Of a stretch of 64,000 bases of DNA, positions 1-11,049 are shown one piece after another. The translations under genes and the position numbers were made by a program. Every line of letters starts with the position of its first letter. The first letter of the stretch is position 1. Below the pieces are notes generated by a model. It was not told the origin of the DNA, did not search any database, and saw only the letters and a list, made by a program, of their open reading frames with translations. This stretch comes from Caballeronia temeraria (GTDB lineage Bacteria; Pseudomonadota; Gammaproteobacteria; Burkholderiales; Burkholderiaceae), in contig NZ_FCOI02000011.1 in the NCBI RefSeq assembly GCF_001544795.2, forward strand, positions 166,265 through 230,264, written 5' to 3'.

Positions 1-13
1 GCCCGAAAAGCAA

Positions 14-36
14 AAACCCCGCGTGAGAGCGGGGTT
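14..36 (-). terminator. Rho-independent terminator of dps
   Basis: Read on the minus strand, a 9-bp GC-rich stem (AAACCCCGC/GCGGGGTTT) with a 5-nt loop is followed by a T-rich tract. It lies about 30 nt beyond the dps stop codon and so most likely ends the dps transcript. Confidence 0.8.
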
Positions 37-62
37 TCATCAGTTCGCAAACGGCAAAAGCT

Positions 63-551
63 TTAAGCCAGCATCGCGCGCAGCATCCACGCGGTCTTCT
101 CGTGCGTCTGCATGCGTTGCGTGAGCAGGTCGGCGGTCGGCTCGTCGTTCGCGGCTTCCGTCGCCGGGAAAATCTCGCGCGCGGTGCGCACGACGGCTTC
201 CTGGCCTTCCACCAGTTGACGGATCATGTCTTCGGCAGCCGGCACGCCGTCCGCTTCCGGAATCGACGACAGCTTCGCGAACTCCTTGTAGCTGCCCGGC
301 GCGTGCACGCCCAGCGCGCGAATGCGTTCGGCGATCGAATCGACGGCGAGCGCGAGTTCGGTGTATTGCGTCTCGAACATCAGATGCAGCGTGTTGAACA
401 TCGGACCCGTCACGTTCCAGTGGAAGTTGTGGGTCTTCAGATACAGCGTGTACGTGTCGGCCAGCAGACGGGACAGCCCATCGGCGATTTTCTTGCGGTC
501 TTTGTCGCTGATGCCGATATTGACGGCAGGTGCAGTGCCTTTCTTCGCCAT
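63..551 (-). CDS. dps: Dps-family DNA-protecting ferritin-like protein
   Basis: A 162-residue protein of the Dps family, which forms a 12-subunit cytoplasmic shell that oxidises Fe(II) with hydrogen peroxide, stores the iron and shields DNA. The inter-subunit ferroxidase ligands are visible: His44 in HWNV, His56, Glu60, Asp71 and Glu75, in the spacing typical of the family. The lysine-containing N-terminus (MAKKG) may bind DNA. GGAG precedes the ATG and supports the start. It is the last gene of a minus-strand run oxyR, katA, small ORF, dps. The 180-nt gap in front suggests its own promoter, probably under OxyR control; that is inference from family knowledge. Confidence 0.95.
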   Translation of the reverse strand: MAKKGTAPAVNIGISDKDRKKIADGLSRLLADTYTLYLKTHNFHWNVTGPMFNTLHLMFETQYTELALAVDSIAERIRALGVHAPGSYKEFAKLSSIPEADGVPAAEDMIRQLVEGQEAVVRTAREIFPATEAANDEPTADLLTQRMQTHEKTAWMLRAMLA

Positions 552-730
552 GATGACTCCGTGAGAGTTGATTCGAACGATGCGAGCGCCGCGCGCAAAC
601 CCTTGCCGCGCGGCGTTTCGAGCGCTCGACAGTGTATCGTAGAAACGGGGATCGATTCATTGCGCCATAAGGGCTTCGAGCGCTTGCCGCTGCGCCCCGA
701 TGTCGCATTCCCCGCGCCGCCGGCTCACGT

Positions 731-883
731 TCAGACGCCAATGACTCCGCTCGCGACGACGAGTCCATACCCCGCCGCGACGATGCCGAACGCGATCGCG
801 ACGCGCACGCCGCGCGAAGCCTGAACGCTCGTCGCCTCGATATGCTCGACCGCTTGCGCGATGTGATTCAACGCCTGAGACAT
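731..883 (-). CDS. Small membrane protein downstream of katA (50 aa)
   Basis: This 50-codon ORF starts 33 nt after the katA stop on the same strand. A clear Shine-Dalgarno (GGGAGA, 7 nt spacer) precedes its ATG. Residues 1-24 are polar and predicted helical (MSQALNHIAQAVEHIEATSV). Residues about 25-49 are almost wholly Ala/Val/Ile/Gly/Leu, so one membrane-spanning helix is likely, with the N-terminus probably cytoplasmic. Close spacing suggests cotranscription with catalase. I do not recognise a family. It could be a membrane microprotein acting with the peroxide response, but function is unknown and only the ORF, the RBS and the hydrophobic segment are seen directly. Confidence 0.6.
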   Translation of the reverse strand: MSQALNHIAQAVEHIEATSVQASRGVRVAIAFGIVAAGYGLVVASGVIGV

Positions 884-915
884 GATGTTTTCTCCCGTGT
901 GTCGTGATGCCGCTG

Positions 916-2388
916 TCAGACGGCGGCGGCATGTTCCTCGTCGACGATCTGGCCGAGCTTCGCGAGCGCGTCGATGACGCCCTGCGCGTAAGCGGGATCG
1001 ATGCGCCGGAAGTGCTCGATCTGCCGCGCGACGATGTCATTCGGCACGCCATGAATGTGCCGCGCGATGTTGCCGAAGAAGCGTTCGCGCTGTCCTTCGT
1101 CGAAGAGCCTGAAGAGCGCGGCCGGCTGGCTGTAGTCATCGTCGTCCTCGCGATGGTCGTAGCGAAACACCGCGCCGCCCGCGAGCGGCGGCTCGTTCGC
1201 GTTCGCGTCCTGCGCGAATTCGCTGAACCGATTCGGCTCGTAGTTCACGCGGCCGCCGAGATTGCCGTCGATGCGCATCGCGCCATCGCGATGAAACGTA
1301 TTGGCTACGGCCGCACGCGGCGCATTCACCGGAATCTGATGATGGTTGATGCCGAGCCGATAGCGCTGCGTGTCGCCATACGAGAAGAGACGCCCCTGCA
1401 ACAGCCGGTCCGGCGAAAAGCCGATGCCCGGCACCACGTTCGCCGGCGTGAACGCGGCCTGCTCCACATCCGCGAAATAGTTCTGCGCGTTTCGATTCAA
1501 CTCGATCACGCCGACATCGATCAGCGGATAGTCCTTGTGCGGCCAGACTTTCGTGATGTCGAACGGATTCACCGCCGACTTCGCGGCCTCGTCTTCCGTC
1601 ATCACCTGAATGCGGAAATTCCAGCGCGGGAAATCGCCGTCCTCGATGTGATCGACGAGATCGCGCTGCGCGCTCTCGCGATCGCCCGCGATCACGGCGG
1701 CGGCTTCGGCATCGGTGTAGTGATCGAGCGGCTGCTGCGACTTGAAGTGGAATTTCACGTAGAAGCGCTCGCCGTCCTTGTTGATGAACGAGAACGTATG
1801 CGAGCCAAAACCGTGCATCTGACGGTAGTTCTTCGGAATGCCGCGATCACTCATGAGGATCGTCACCTGATGCAGCGATTCCGGATGACGCGACCAGAAG
1901 TCCCACGCCGCCACGTTGCTGCGCAGGTTCGTGTACGGATCGCGCTTTTGCGTGTGGATGAAGTCGGGGAATTTCAGCGGATCGCGGATGAAGAACACCG
2001 GCGTGTTGTTGCCCACGACGTCCCAGTTGCCTTCTTCCGTGTAGAACTTGATCGAGAAGCCGCGCACGTCGCGTTCGGCATCGGCGGCGCCGCGCTCGCC
2101 CGCGACCGTCGAGAAGCGGATGAAGATCGGCGTTTCCTTGCCGATGTCCGCGAACAGCTTCGCCTTCGTGTAGCGCGAGATATCGTGCGTCACGCGGAAC
2201 GTGCCGAACGCGCCGGAACCCTTCGCGTGCACGCGGCGCTCGGGAATCACTTCGCGATCGAAGTGCGCGAGCTTTTCGACGAGCCAGAAGTCCTGCAACG
2301 TGACCGGGCCGCGCGGGCCGGCGGTCTGCGAATTCTGGTTGTCGCCGACGGGCGCGCCGGCGGCGGTCGTGAGTCGTTGGGTCGTCAT
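916..2388 (-). CDS. katA: Monofunctional haem catalase
   Basis: A 490-residue small-subunit catalase that dismutates hydrogen peroxide to water and oxygen in the cytoplasm. The distal catalytic His54 (in [12 protein letters not shown]), Asn127 (VVGNNTP) and the proximal haem ligand Tyr337 ([14 protein letters not shown]) are all present. Length matches clade 3 catalases, which bind NADPH. There is no signal peptide. AGGAGC 8 nt before the ATG supports the start. It lies downstream of oxyR on the same strand, separated by a leader holding a 28-codon ORF and an AT-rich dyad, and is followed at 33 nt by a small membrane protein gene. Induction by OxyR is likely from context. The symbol katA is by family; species use katA, katB or katE variably. 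Confidence 0.95.
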   Translation of the reverse strand: MTTQRLTTAAGAPVGDNQNSQTAGPRGPVTLQDFWLVEKLAHFDREVIPERRVHAKGSGAFGTFRVTHDISRYTKAKLFADIGKETPIFIRFSTVAGERGAADAERDVRGFSIKFYTEEGNWDVVGNNTPVFFIRDPLKFPDFIHTQKRDPYTNLRSNVAAWDFWSRHPESLHQVTILMSDRGIPKNYRQMHGFGSHTFSFINKDGERFYVKFHFKSQQPLDHYTDAEAAAVIAGDRESAQRDLVDHIEDGDFPRWNFRIQVMTEDEAAKSAVNPFDITKVWPHKDYPLIDVGVIELNRNAQNYFADVEQAAFTPANVVPGIGFSPDRLLQGRLFSYGDTQRYRLGINHHQIPVNAPRAAVANTFHRDGAMRIDGNLGGRVNYEPNRFSEFAQDANANEPPLAGGAVFRYDHREDDDDYSQPAALFRLFDEGQRERFFGNIARHIHGVPNDIVARQIEHFRRIDPAYAQGVIDALAKLGQIVDEEHAAAV

Positions 2389-2441
2389 CGTGATGCTCCT
2401 GCTTTTGAGATTTGGCGTGAGATGAATCGGATCGGAGCGCG

Positions 2442-2528
2442 TCAGGCGACGCGGGCGAAATCGGCGAGGATCGAGACCGCGATGTCGCGCAGCGTGTCCC
2501 AGCGGTCGAAGAAGGTTGCGGCGGTCAT
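2442..2528 (-). CDS. Candidate 28-aa leader ORF upstream of katA
   Basis: A 28-codon ORF ([20 protein letters not shown] then LADFARVA) lies 53 nt upstream of the katA ATG on the same strand. It has one of the best ribosome-binding sites in the region, GGGAGGA five nt before its ATG. The peptide is amphipathic, with an aromatic start and an alternating hydrophobic/charged pattern. It could be a translated leader that tunes katA, or a free micro-protein. No family is recognised. The RBS and its position within the katA leader are the only support, so coding status is a judgement. Confidence 0.4.
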   Translation of the reverse strand: MTAATFFDRWDTLRDIAVSILADFARVA

Positions 2529-2573
2529 GGAATCCTCCCGGTGAGACAGTGAGAGGATCGTAACTTAGACTAT

Positions 2574-2602
2574 CGATTTATTTAATTCGATTAAATTTAT
2601 CT
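2574..2602. promoter_or_regulatory. AT-rich dyad in the katA upstream region
   Basis: A perfect TTTAAT/ATTAAA dyad with a 3-nt centre (2581-2595) extends to a 27-bp imperfect palindrome with 10 of 12 arm positions paired. It sits between oxyR and katA, where OxyR is expected to bind. The inner tetrads do not match the E. coli ATAG-N7-CTAT consensus well, so the bound protein is not established. Confidence 0.4.
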
Positions 2603-2635
2603 ATCCGATAGCCGTGATGCGGCACCACAAACGAC

Positions 2636-2666
2636 AACGCCGCGCTCCGTTGCCAGAGCGCGGCGT
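2636..2666 (-). terminator. Terminator of oxyR
   Basis: A strong hairpin (ACGCCGCGCTC with GAGCGCGGCGT, 8-nt loop) begins about 20 nt after the oxyR stop on the minus strand. The following tract is only moderately T-rich, so termination may be partial and allow some read-through to katA. Confidence 0.65.
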
Positions 2667-2687
2667 TTGCAAAGGGAAAGCATGGGA

Positions 2688-3647
2688 TCAGTTCACGGCG
2701 ACAGGCATATCCAGCTTCTTCACGCCCGGCAGATCGCAATTGGCGATCGCATCGGAAATGGCGTCGATCGCGGGCATGCGCGTGAAGCTCTTGCGCCACG
2801 CGAGCACGACGCGCCGGTCCGGCACGGGTTCATCGAAGGGCACGTAACTGAGCAGGCCCGAGTCGATGCCCGCCGCGTGCGGCTTCACCTCGCTCACCGA
2901 CATGCGCGGCAGCACCGTGATCCCGACGCCGCTCGCGACCATATGGCGGATCGTCTCCAGCGACGAACCTTCGAACGTTTTCTGGATGCCGTCCGCGTTC
3001 TGCGAGAAACGCATGAGTTCCGGGCACACGCCGAGCACGTGATCGCGGAAGCAATGGCCGCTGCCGAGCAGCAGCATGGTTTCCTGCTTGAGATCGTCCG
3101 GATCGATCTTCGGACGGTTCTCCCACGCGTGGCCCGACGGCATCGCGACGACGAACGGCTCGTCGTAGAGCGCGCGCACCATCAGACCGGTTTCGGGAAA
3201 CGGCAGCGCCATGATCGCGACATCGATTTCGCCCTGCTTCAACAATTCGATGAGCTTGAGCGTGTAGTTCTCCTGCAGCATGAGCGGCATCTGCGGAACC
3301 GCCTTGATCATCTGCTTGACCAGCGTGGGCAGCAGATACGGTCCGATCGTGTAGATCACGCCCAGACGCAGGGGCCCGACGAGCGGATCCTTGCCCTGCT
3401 TGGCGATTTCCTTGATGGCGAGCGTCTGTTCGAGCACGCGCTGCGCCTGCGTCACGATCTGCTCGCCGATGGGCGTCACGCTGACTTCGCTCGTACCGCG
3501 CTCGAAGATCTGCACGTTGAGTTCGTCTTCGAGCTTCTTGATGGCCACCGACAAAGTCGGCTGGCTGACGAAGCACGCCTCGGCCGCGCGGCCGAAATGC
3601 CGTTCACGCGCGACCGCGACGATGTACTTCAGTTCAGTGAGGGTCAT
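2688..3647 (-). CDS. oxyR: LysR-type hydrogen peroxide sensor OxyR
   Basis: A 319-residue LysR-type regulator. Residues 1-60 form the winged helix-turn-helix (AAEACFVSQPTLSVAIKKLE). The C-terminal sensing domain holds GSGHCFRDHVLGVCPE with Cys199 and Cys208, exactly the peroxide-reactive disulfide pair of E. coli OxyR, which makes the assignment firm. OxyR is a tetramer that switches DNA contacts when oxidised and activates catalase and dps genes, both found just downstream. A perfect 6-bp palindrome covers the start codon (3645-3659) and may form a small mRNA hairpin. A sigma-70-like promoter is visible at 3685-3714. Confidence 0.97.
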   Translation of the reverse strand: MTLTELKYIVAVARERHFGRAAEACFVSQPTLSVAIKKLEDELNVQIFERGTSEVSVTPIGEQIVTQAQRVLEQTLAIKEIAKQGKDPLVGPLRLGVIYTIGPYLLPTLVKQMIKAVPQMPLMLQENYTLKLIELLKQGEIDVAIMALPFPETGLMVRALYDEPFVVAMPSGHAWENRPKIDPDDLKQETMLLLGSGHCFRDHVLGVCPELMRFSQNADGIQKTFEGSSLETIRHMVASGVGITVLPRMSVSEVKPHAAGIDSGLLSYVPFDEPVPDRRVVLAWRKSFTRMPAIDAISDAIANCDLPGVKKLDMPVAVN

Positions 3648-3714
3648 TGGAGGCCAATGAAATACATTGATTCGATAGGTTTGAGTTATACACCCGCCGG
3701 ACGCCGTTCGACAA
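3645..3714 (-). promoter_or_regulatory. oxyR promoter and start-codon hairpin
   Basis: On the minus strand -35 TTGTCG (3709-3714) and -10 TATAAC (3685-3690) are 18 bp apart. The first transcribed bases run into CATTGG-cct-CCAATG (3645-3659), a perfect 6-bp inverted repeat whose right arm contains the oxyR ATG. The hairpin could limit translation. No good Shine-Dalgarno is seen between promoter and start. Confidence 0.5.
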
Positions 3715-3777
3715 CTTCTGCCGAGTCGCCGGTCCGCACAGGTTAAATAGGGACCGACATAGCCCGCGCGAGTTCAG

Positions 3778-5964
3778 TCACGCCTTCAAATAGTGCTCCC
3801 GCGCGCCGAGCCAGCGCGCGAGATGGCGCGTCACGGCGTCGGGAAAGCGCGCGAGCATCTGATCGGCGGCTTCCCGCGCCGGTTCGATCAGCCAGCCATC
3901 GTTTTCGAGACTGGCGAAACGCAGCATCGCTTCGCCCGATTGCCGCGCGCCGAGAAATTCGCCGGGACCGCGGATTTCGAGGTCGCGCCGGGCGATCTCG
4001 AAGCCATCGGTGGTTTCGCGCATCGTTGAGAGGCGCGCGCGCGCCGTCTGCGACAGCGGATTCGCGTACATCAGCACGCACACCGACGCCGTGCTGCCCC
4101 GCCCCACGCGCCCGCGCAACTGATGCAGCTGCGCGAGGCCGAAGCGCTCGGCATGCTCGATCACCATCAGCGATGCGTTCGGCACATCGACGCCGACTTC
4201 GATCACCGTCGTCGCGACGAGCAGTTGCACTTCGTTGCGCGAGAACGCGTCCATCACGGCGGCTTTCTCGGCAGGCGCGAGCCGGCCATGAACCAGCCCG
4301 ACGCGCAATTCCGGCAGCGCCGCGACGAGCGTCTCGTACGTTTCGACGGCGGTCTGAAGCTGAAGTGTCTCGCTTTCTTCGATCAACGGGCACACCCAAT
4401 ACACCTGCCTTCCGGTCAGCGCCGCCTCGCGCACGCGGCCGATGATCTCGTCGCGCCGTCCGTCCGAGACGACTTTGGTGAGAATCGGCGTGCGGCCGGG
4501 CGGGAGTTCGTCGATGGTCGAGACGTCGAGATCGGCGTAATAGGTCATCGCGAGCGTGCGCGGGATCGGCGTCGCGGACATCATCAGTTGATGCGGCTGG
4601 AAGTCCTGCTTTCCGTCCGCCGCGTTCAGCGCCTTCGCGCGCAACGCGAGCCGCTGCGCAACGCCGAAGCGATGCTGCTCGTCGACGATGACGAGCCCGA
4701 GGCGCGCGAACTCCACCGCGTCCTGGATGATCGCGTGCGTGCCGATGATGAGCTTCGCCGTGCCGAGCGCCGCCGCTTCGAGCGCGGCGCGTTTCTCCTT
4801 CGCCTTCAGACTGCCCGCGAGCCACGCGACCGTGACGCCGAGCGGCTCCAGCCAGCCGCGCAGCTTGCGCGCGTGCTGCTCGGCGAGAATTTCGGTCGGC
4901 GCCATGAGCGCGGCCTGATAACCGGCGTCGATGGCCTGCGCCGCCGCGAGCGCCGCGACGATCGTCTTGCCGCTGCCGACATCGCCTTGCAGCAGACGCT
5001 GCATCGGATGCGCGAGCGTCAGTTCGCCCGCGATTTCCGCGACCACGCGTTGCTGCGCGCCGGTCAACGCGAACGGCAGCGCGCGCAAAAGACGCACGAC
5101 GAGCGACGCGTCGTCGTCGGGCGCGCGGCGCGGCATCGCGGGCGCGGCGCGCGTGCGCCGCTCTTCGTGCGCGCGTTTGAGCGACAACTGCTGCGCGAGC
5201 AACTCCTCGAACTTGATGCGCGTCCAAGCCGGATGCGTGCCGTCGATGAGCGCGGATTCGTCGGAATCGGCGTGCGGATGGTGCAGCGTCCTGACGGCAT
5301 CGAGCAAGCCGGGCACGTTCAGCGGCTTCAGATGCGTTTCAGCAATCGGCGCCGGCAGCAGTTCCGGCAAATCGACGCGCGTGATCGCGTTGTCGATCGC
5401 CTTGCGCAAATACGCCTGCGAAATGCCCGCCGTCGACGGATAAACCGGCGTCAGCGCTTGCGGCAGCGGCGTGCCGTCATCGACGGGTCGCACCGCCGGA
5501 TGCACCATCTCCAATCCGAAGAAACCGCCGCGCACGTCGCCGCGCACGCGCAGACGCACGCCGATCGCCATTTGCTTGACCTGCGAGCCGTAGAAATTGA
5601 GAAAGCGCAGCGTGAGCTCGTCGCCGGCGTCGTCATGGATTTTCACGAGCAACTGGCGGCGCGGCCGATACGCGATTTCGTTGTCGAACACGACGCCTTC
5701 GGTCTGCGCGATATCGCCCGGAATCAGCTCGCCGATGGGCGTGAGCTGCGTTTCGTCCTCGTAGCGCATCGGCAGATGAAGCACGAGATCGATGTCGGAT
5801 TTCAGGCCGAGCCTGGCGAGCTTGTCCGCTGTCTTGACGACCGGTTTCGGCTTTGCATCCGCCTTCGCCTTCTTTTTCGCCGGCGCGGCGGCGCGCGGCG
5901 CTTCGCTATCCTCCACGGTCAGCGGATCGGTCGAGGCGGCTACGCGGCGGTCGGACAAGGGCAT
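3778..5964 (-). CDS. recG: ATP-dependent DNA helicase RecG
   Basis: RecG remodels stalled replication forks and branch-migrates Holliday junctions. From the chosen ATG the protein has 728 residues. The N-terminal 45 residues are a low-complexity Ala/Lys/Pro extension; then come the wedge/OB domain (about 75-160), the helicase core with Walker A GDVGSGKT (327-334), motif II DEQH near 435, MSATPIPRTLAM, and the QxxGRxGR-type motif LRGRVGRG. E. coli RecG is about 690 residues, so the extension explains the extra length. Another in-frame start seven codons upstream (5985) is possible. The gene is divergent from queA, with starts about 80 nt apart. Confidence 0.96.
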   Translation of the reverse strand: MPLSDRRVAASTDPLTVEDSEAPRAAAPAKKKAKADAKPKPVVKTADKLARLGLKSDIDLVLHLPMRYEDETQLTPIGELIPGDIAQTEGVVFDNEIAYRPRRQLLVKIHDDAGDELTLRFLNFYGSQVKQMAIGVRLRVRGDVRGGFFGLEMVHPAVRPVDDGTPLPQALTPVYPSTAGISQAYLRKAIDNAITRVDLPELLPAPIAETHLKPLNVPGLLDAVRTLHHPHADSDESALIDGTHPAWTRIKFEELLAQQLSLKRAHEERRTRAAPAMPRRAPDDDASLVVRLLRALPFALTGAQQRVVAEIAGELTLAHPMQRLLQGDVGSGKTIVAALAAAQAIDAGYQAALMAPTEILAEQHARKLRGWLEPLGVTVAWLAGSLKAKEKRAALEAAALGTAKLIIGTHAIIQDAVEFARLGLVIVDEQHRFGVAQRLALRAKALNAADGKQDFQPHQLMMSATPIPRTLAMTYYADLDVSTIDELPPGRTPILTKVVSDGRRDEIIGRVREAALTGRQVYWVCPLIEESETLQLQTAVETYETLVAALPELRVGLVHGRLAPAEKAAVMDAFSRNEVQLLVATTVIEVGVDVPNASLMVIEHAERFGLAQLHQLRGRVGRGSTASVCVLMYANPLSQTARARLSTMRETTDGFEIARRDLEIRGPGEFLGARQSGEAMLRFASLENDGWLIEPAREAADQMLARFPDAVTRHLARWLGAREHYLKA

Positions 5965-6045
5965 TGACTCTCTTCGCAAGTACAATATGGGGTTTGTTCA
6001 GCGCGATTGCACTTCGTTCGCGCCTGATCGCGCTACGTTCAAGCC

Positions 6046-8288
<2,243 letters not shown>

Positions 8289-8496
8289 TTTCGGCGTCGA
8301 AACAGCCGATCCAGCATTACAATCGCCTTTCTATCGCTTCGCGAAATGCTGCCGGAATTTGGGAATGTGCGTCGTAACGGCTTGATGACAAAGCGCATTC
8401 CCGGAGTCTCGCGGCATGGGCGAGTGGTAGAATAGCGGGCTAATTTCTATTCGAGTTTTTCGAACGTATTTGTGACGTTTTAACGGAGAGACCAAC

Positions 8497-8823
8497 GTGT
8501 CGTTCATTTCCAATGCCTTTGCACAAGGCACAACCGGTGGCGCGGAATCGAGCCTGATGAGCTTCCTGCCGCTGATCCTGATGTTCGCGGTGCTGTACTT
8601 CATCATGATCCGTCCGCAGATGAAGCGTCAGAAGGAGCATCGCAACATGCTCGCCGCCATGGCCAAGGGCGATGAAGTGGTGACGAACGGCGGCATCGTC
8701 GGCAAGATCACGAAGGTGACGGACGCATACGTGGGCGTGGAAATCGCCGAAGGCACGGAAATCACCATCCAGAAGGCAGCCGTGACGACCATTCTCCCGA
8801 AGGGCACCATCAAGTCGCTGTAA
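8497..8823 (+). CDS. yajC: Preprotein translocase auxiliary subunit YajC
   Basis: A 108-residue inner-membrane protein of the SecDF-YajC complex that assists SecYEG. It has one transmembrane helix (about residues 24-43, FLPLILMFAVLYFIMIRP) followed by the conserved RPQMKRQKEHRNML stretch and a cytoplasmic beta-rich tail. GGAGAG precedes the ATG. A 208-nt gap separates it from tgt; this contains TAGAAT-like sequence near 8421 that may be a promoter of its own, though no convincing -35 is seen. secD follows 121 nt later. Confidence 0.95.
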   Translation: MSFISNAFAQGTTGGAESSLMSFLPLILMFAVLYFIMIRPQMKRQKEHRNMLAAMAKGDEVVTNGGIVGKITKVTDAYVGVEIAEGTEITIQKAAVTTILPKGTIKSL

Positions 8824-8944
8824 GGCCACGCGTTCCATCGCGTCCGGCGCGGCCTCGCTCACCGAGCCATCCGTGTCCACTCCTCGGCGCGCTTGACGCC
8901 GGACGCTCTCTCCTCCGAAGCCAACTTTCCGGTCGGCCATCCCC

Positions 8945-11023
8945 ATGAATCGTTATCCCCTCTGGAAGTATGTCGTGATGCTGGTGGCGCTCGTCATCGG
9001 CCTCGTGTACACGCTCCCCAACTTCTTCGGCGAGGCGCCCGCAGTTCAGGTGTCGAGCGGCAAGGCAACGGTCAAGCTCGACTCGACCACGCTCTCGAAT
9101 GTCGAAGCCGCGCTCGCCGCGAGCAATATCAAGGCCGACGAAGTCACCTTCGACAACTCGCAGCTGAACGCGAACATCCGTGTGCGCCTGAAGGACACCG
9201 ACACGCAGCTGCACGTGAAGGACCTGTTGTCGAAGACGCTGAACACCGATCCGGGCGATCCGCAGTACATCGTCGCGCTGAATCTGCAGAGCGCCTCGCC
9301 GCGCTGGCTGACGGCCCTGCACGCGCTGCCGATGTACCTCGGTCTCGACCTGCGCGGCGGCGTGCACTTCCTGCTGCAGGTCGACATGGCCGGCGCGCTC
9401 AACAAGAAGCTCGACTCCGACGCCGCCGACGCGCGCACCTATCTGCGCGACCGCAATATCCGCGACGGCGGCGTGAACCGCGTCGGGCAATCGGTCGTCG
9501 TCAGCTTCTCCGATCAGTCGAGCGCGGACAACGCGCGTACCCTGCTCCAGACGGGCGTGTCCGAACTGCAATGGACCACGCGCCAGAGCGGGGACGGCGT
9601 CCAGGTCGTCGGCACGTTCTCGCCGTCCGCGCAGAAAATCGTCGAAGACGGCGCGCTCAAGCAGAACATCACCACGCTGCATAACCGCGTGAACGAACTC
9701 GGCGTCGCGGAGCCGGTGATCCAGCAGCAAGGCTCCGACCGTATCGTGGTCGAGCTGCCGGGCGTGCAGGACACGGCGAAGGCGAAGGACATCATCGGCC
9801 GCACGGCGACGCTCGAAGCGCGCCTCGCCGATCCGGTCAACACCTATATCGGCCCGAACGACGCCGTGCCTCCGGGCGACGAAGCGTTCAAGCAGGGCGA
9901 CCGCCTCGTGCTGGTGCGCAAGCAGGTGATCTTCACCGGCGACCGCATCATCGACGCGTCGGCGGGCTTCGACGATCATCAGCGTCCGTCGGTCAACATC
10001 CGTCTGGATTCGGCGGGCGGCCGCTCGGTGTCGGCGGTGTCGCGCGACAACATCGGCAAGCCGATGGCGATGGTCCTGTTCGAAAAGGGCAAGGGCGAAG
10101 TGCTGACGGTCGCGACCATTCAGTCCGAACTCGGCGACCGCTTCTCGATCACCGGCCAGCCGACGCCGCAGGCCGCAACCGATCTCGCGCTGCTCCTGCG
10201 CGCCGGTTCGCTCGCGGCGCCGATGGACATCATCGAGGAACGCACGGTCGGCCCGAGCCTCGGCGCGGACAACATCAAGAAGGGCTTCGATTCGGTGCAG
10301 TACGGTTTCGCCGCGATCGCCGTCTTCATGATCGCGTACTACCTGCTGTTCGGCGTGTTCTCCATGCTGGCGCTGTCGGTGAACCTGCTGTTGCTGGTCG
10401 CCGTGCTCTCGCTCCTGCAGGCGACGCTGACCTTGCCGGGTATTGCGGCTATCGCGCTCGCGCTCGGTATGGCGATCGACGCGAACGTGCTGATCAACGA
10501 ACGTATCCGCGAAGAACTGCGTAACGGCGCGCCGCCGCAGACCGCGATCCAGGAAGGCTTCAAGCACGCCTGGGCGACGATTCTCGACTCGAACGTCACG
10601 ACGCTGATCGCCGGTCTGGCGCTGCTCGCGTTCGGTTCGGGCCCGGTGCGCGGCTTCGCGGTCGTGCACTGTATCGGCATTCTGACGTCGATGTTCTCGG
10701 CGGTGTTCTTCTCGCGCGGTCTCGTGAACCTTTGGTACGGCGGCAAGAAGAAGCTGAAGTCGCTGGCGATCGGTCAGGTGTGGCGTCCGGAAGGCACGAA
10801 CGCCGAAGCGGCGGCAGCGGCGTATCTCGCGGCGCAGCGCGGCGACGAATCGCCCGTCGACGAAATCGTGAAGACCGCGAAGGGCAAGACGAAGACCGCC
10901 GCGCCCGCGCCCGCAGCCGCGCCGCGCGCCGCGAATCAGGCGCAAGCGCGCACGGGCAAGCCGACGGTGCGCCGTCGTTCGGGCCCGGGCGTCGATCAAC
11001 AGAAACCGGGCGAGTCCCGCTGA
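8945..11023 (+). CDS. secD: Protein translocase subunit SecD
   Basis: SecD forms, with SecF, a proton-driven RND-type complex that pulls exported proteins from SecYEG on the periplasmic side. The 692-residue protein has transmembrane helix 1 at the N-terminus, a large periplasmic P1 domain that contains YLGLDLRGGVHFLLQVD, and five C-terminal helices with DANVLINERIREE. It is longer than E. coli SecD (615) because of an insertion in P1 and an Ala/Lys/Arg-rich cytoplasmic tail of about 70 residues (NQAQARTGKPTVRRRSG). The Shine-Dalgarno is weak. secF begins 26 nt downstream. Confidence 0.96.
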   Translation: MNRYPLWKYVVMLVALVIGLVYTLPNFFGEAPAVQVSSGKATVKLDSTTLSNVEAALAASNIKADEVTFDNSQLNANIRVRLKDTDTQLHVKDLLSKTLNTDPGDPQYIVALNLQSASPRWLTALHALPMYLGLDLRGGVHFLLQVDMAGALNKKLDSDAADARTYLRDRNIRDGGVNRVGQSVVVSFSDQSSADNARTLLQTGVSELQWTTRQSGDGVQVVGTFSPSAQKIVEDGALKQNITTLHNRVNELGVAEPVIQQQGSDRIVVELPGVQDTAKAKDIIGRTATLEARLADPVNTYIGPNDAVPPGDEAFKQGDRLVLVRKQVIFTGDRIIDASAGFDDHQRPSVNIRLDSAGGRSVSAVSRDNIGKPMAMVLFEKGKGEVLTVATIQSELGDRFSITGQPTPQAATDLALLLRAGSLAAPMDIIEERTVGPSLGADNIKKGFDSVQYGFAAIAVFMIAYYLLFGVFSMLALSVNLLLLVAVLSLLQATLTLPGIAAIALALGMAIDANVLINERIREELRNGAPPQTAIQEGFKHAWATILDSNVTTLIAGLALLAFGSGPVRGFAVVHCIGILTSMFSAVFFSRGLVNLWYGGKKKLKSLAIGQVWRPEGTNAEAAAAAYLAAQRGDESPVDEIVKTAKGKTKTAAPAPAAAPRAANQAQARTGKPTVRRRSGPGVDQQKPGESR

Positions 11024-11049
11024 ATCCGCTGAGTCCGGAGAAATAGACT

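Noticed and set aside
40..3746. Long open frames opposite dps, katA and oxyR
   Set aside because: They are Arg/His/Ala-rich antisense shadows created by the GC-rich third codon positions of the real genes.
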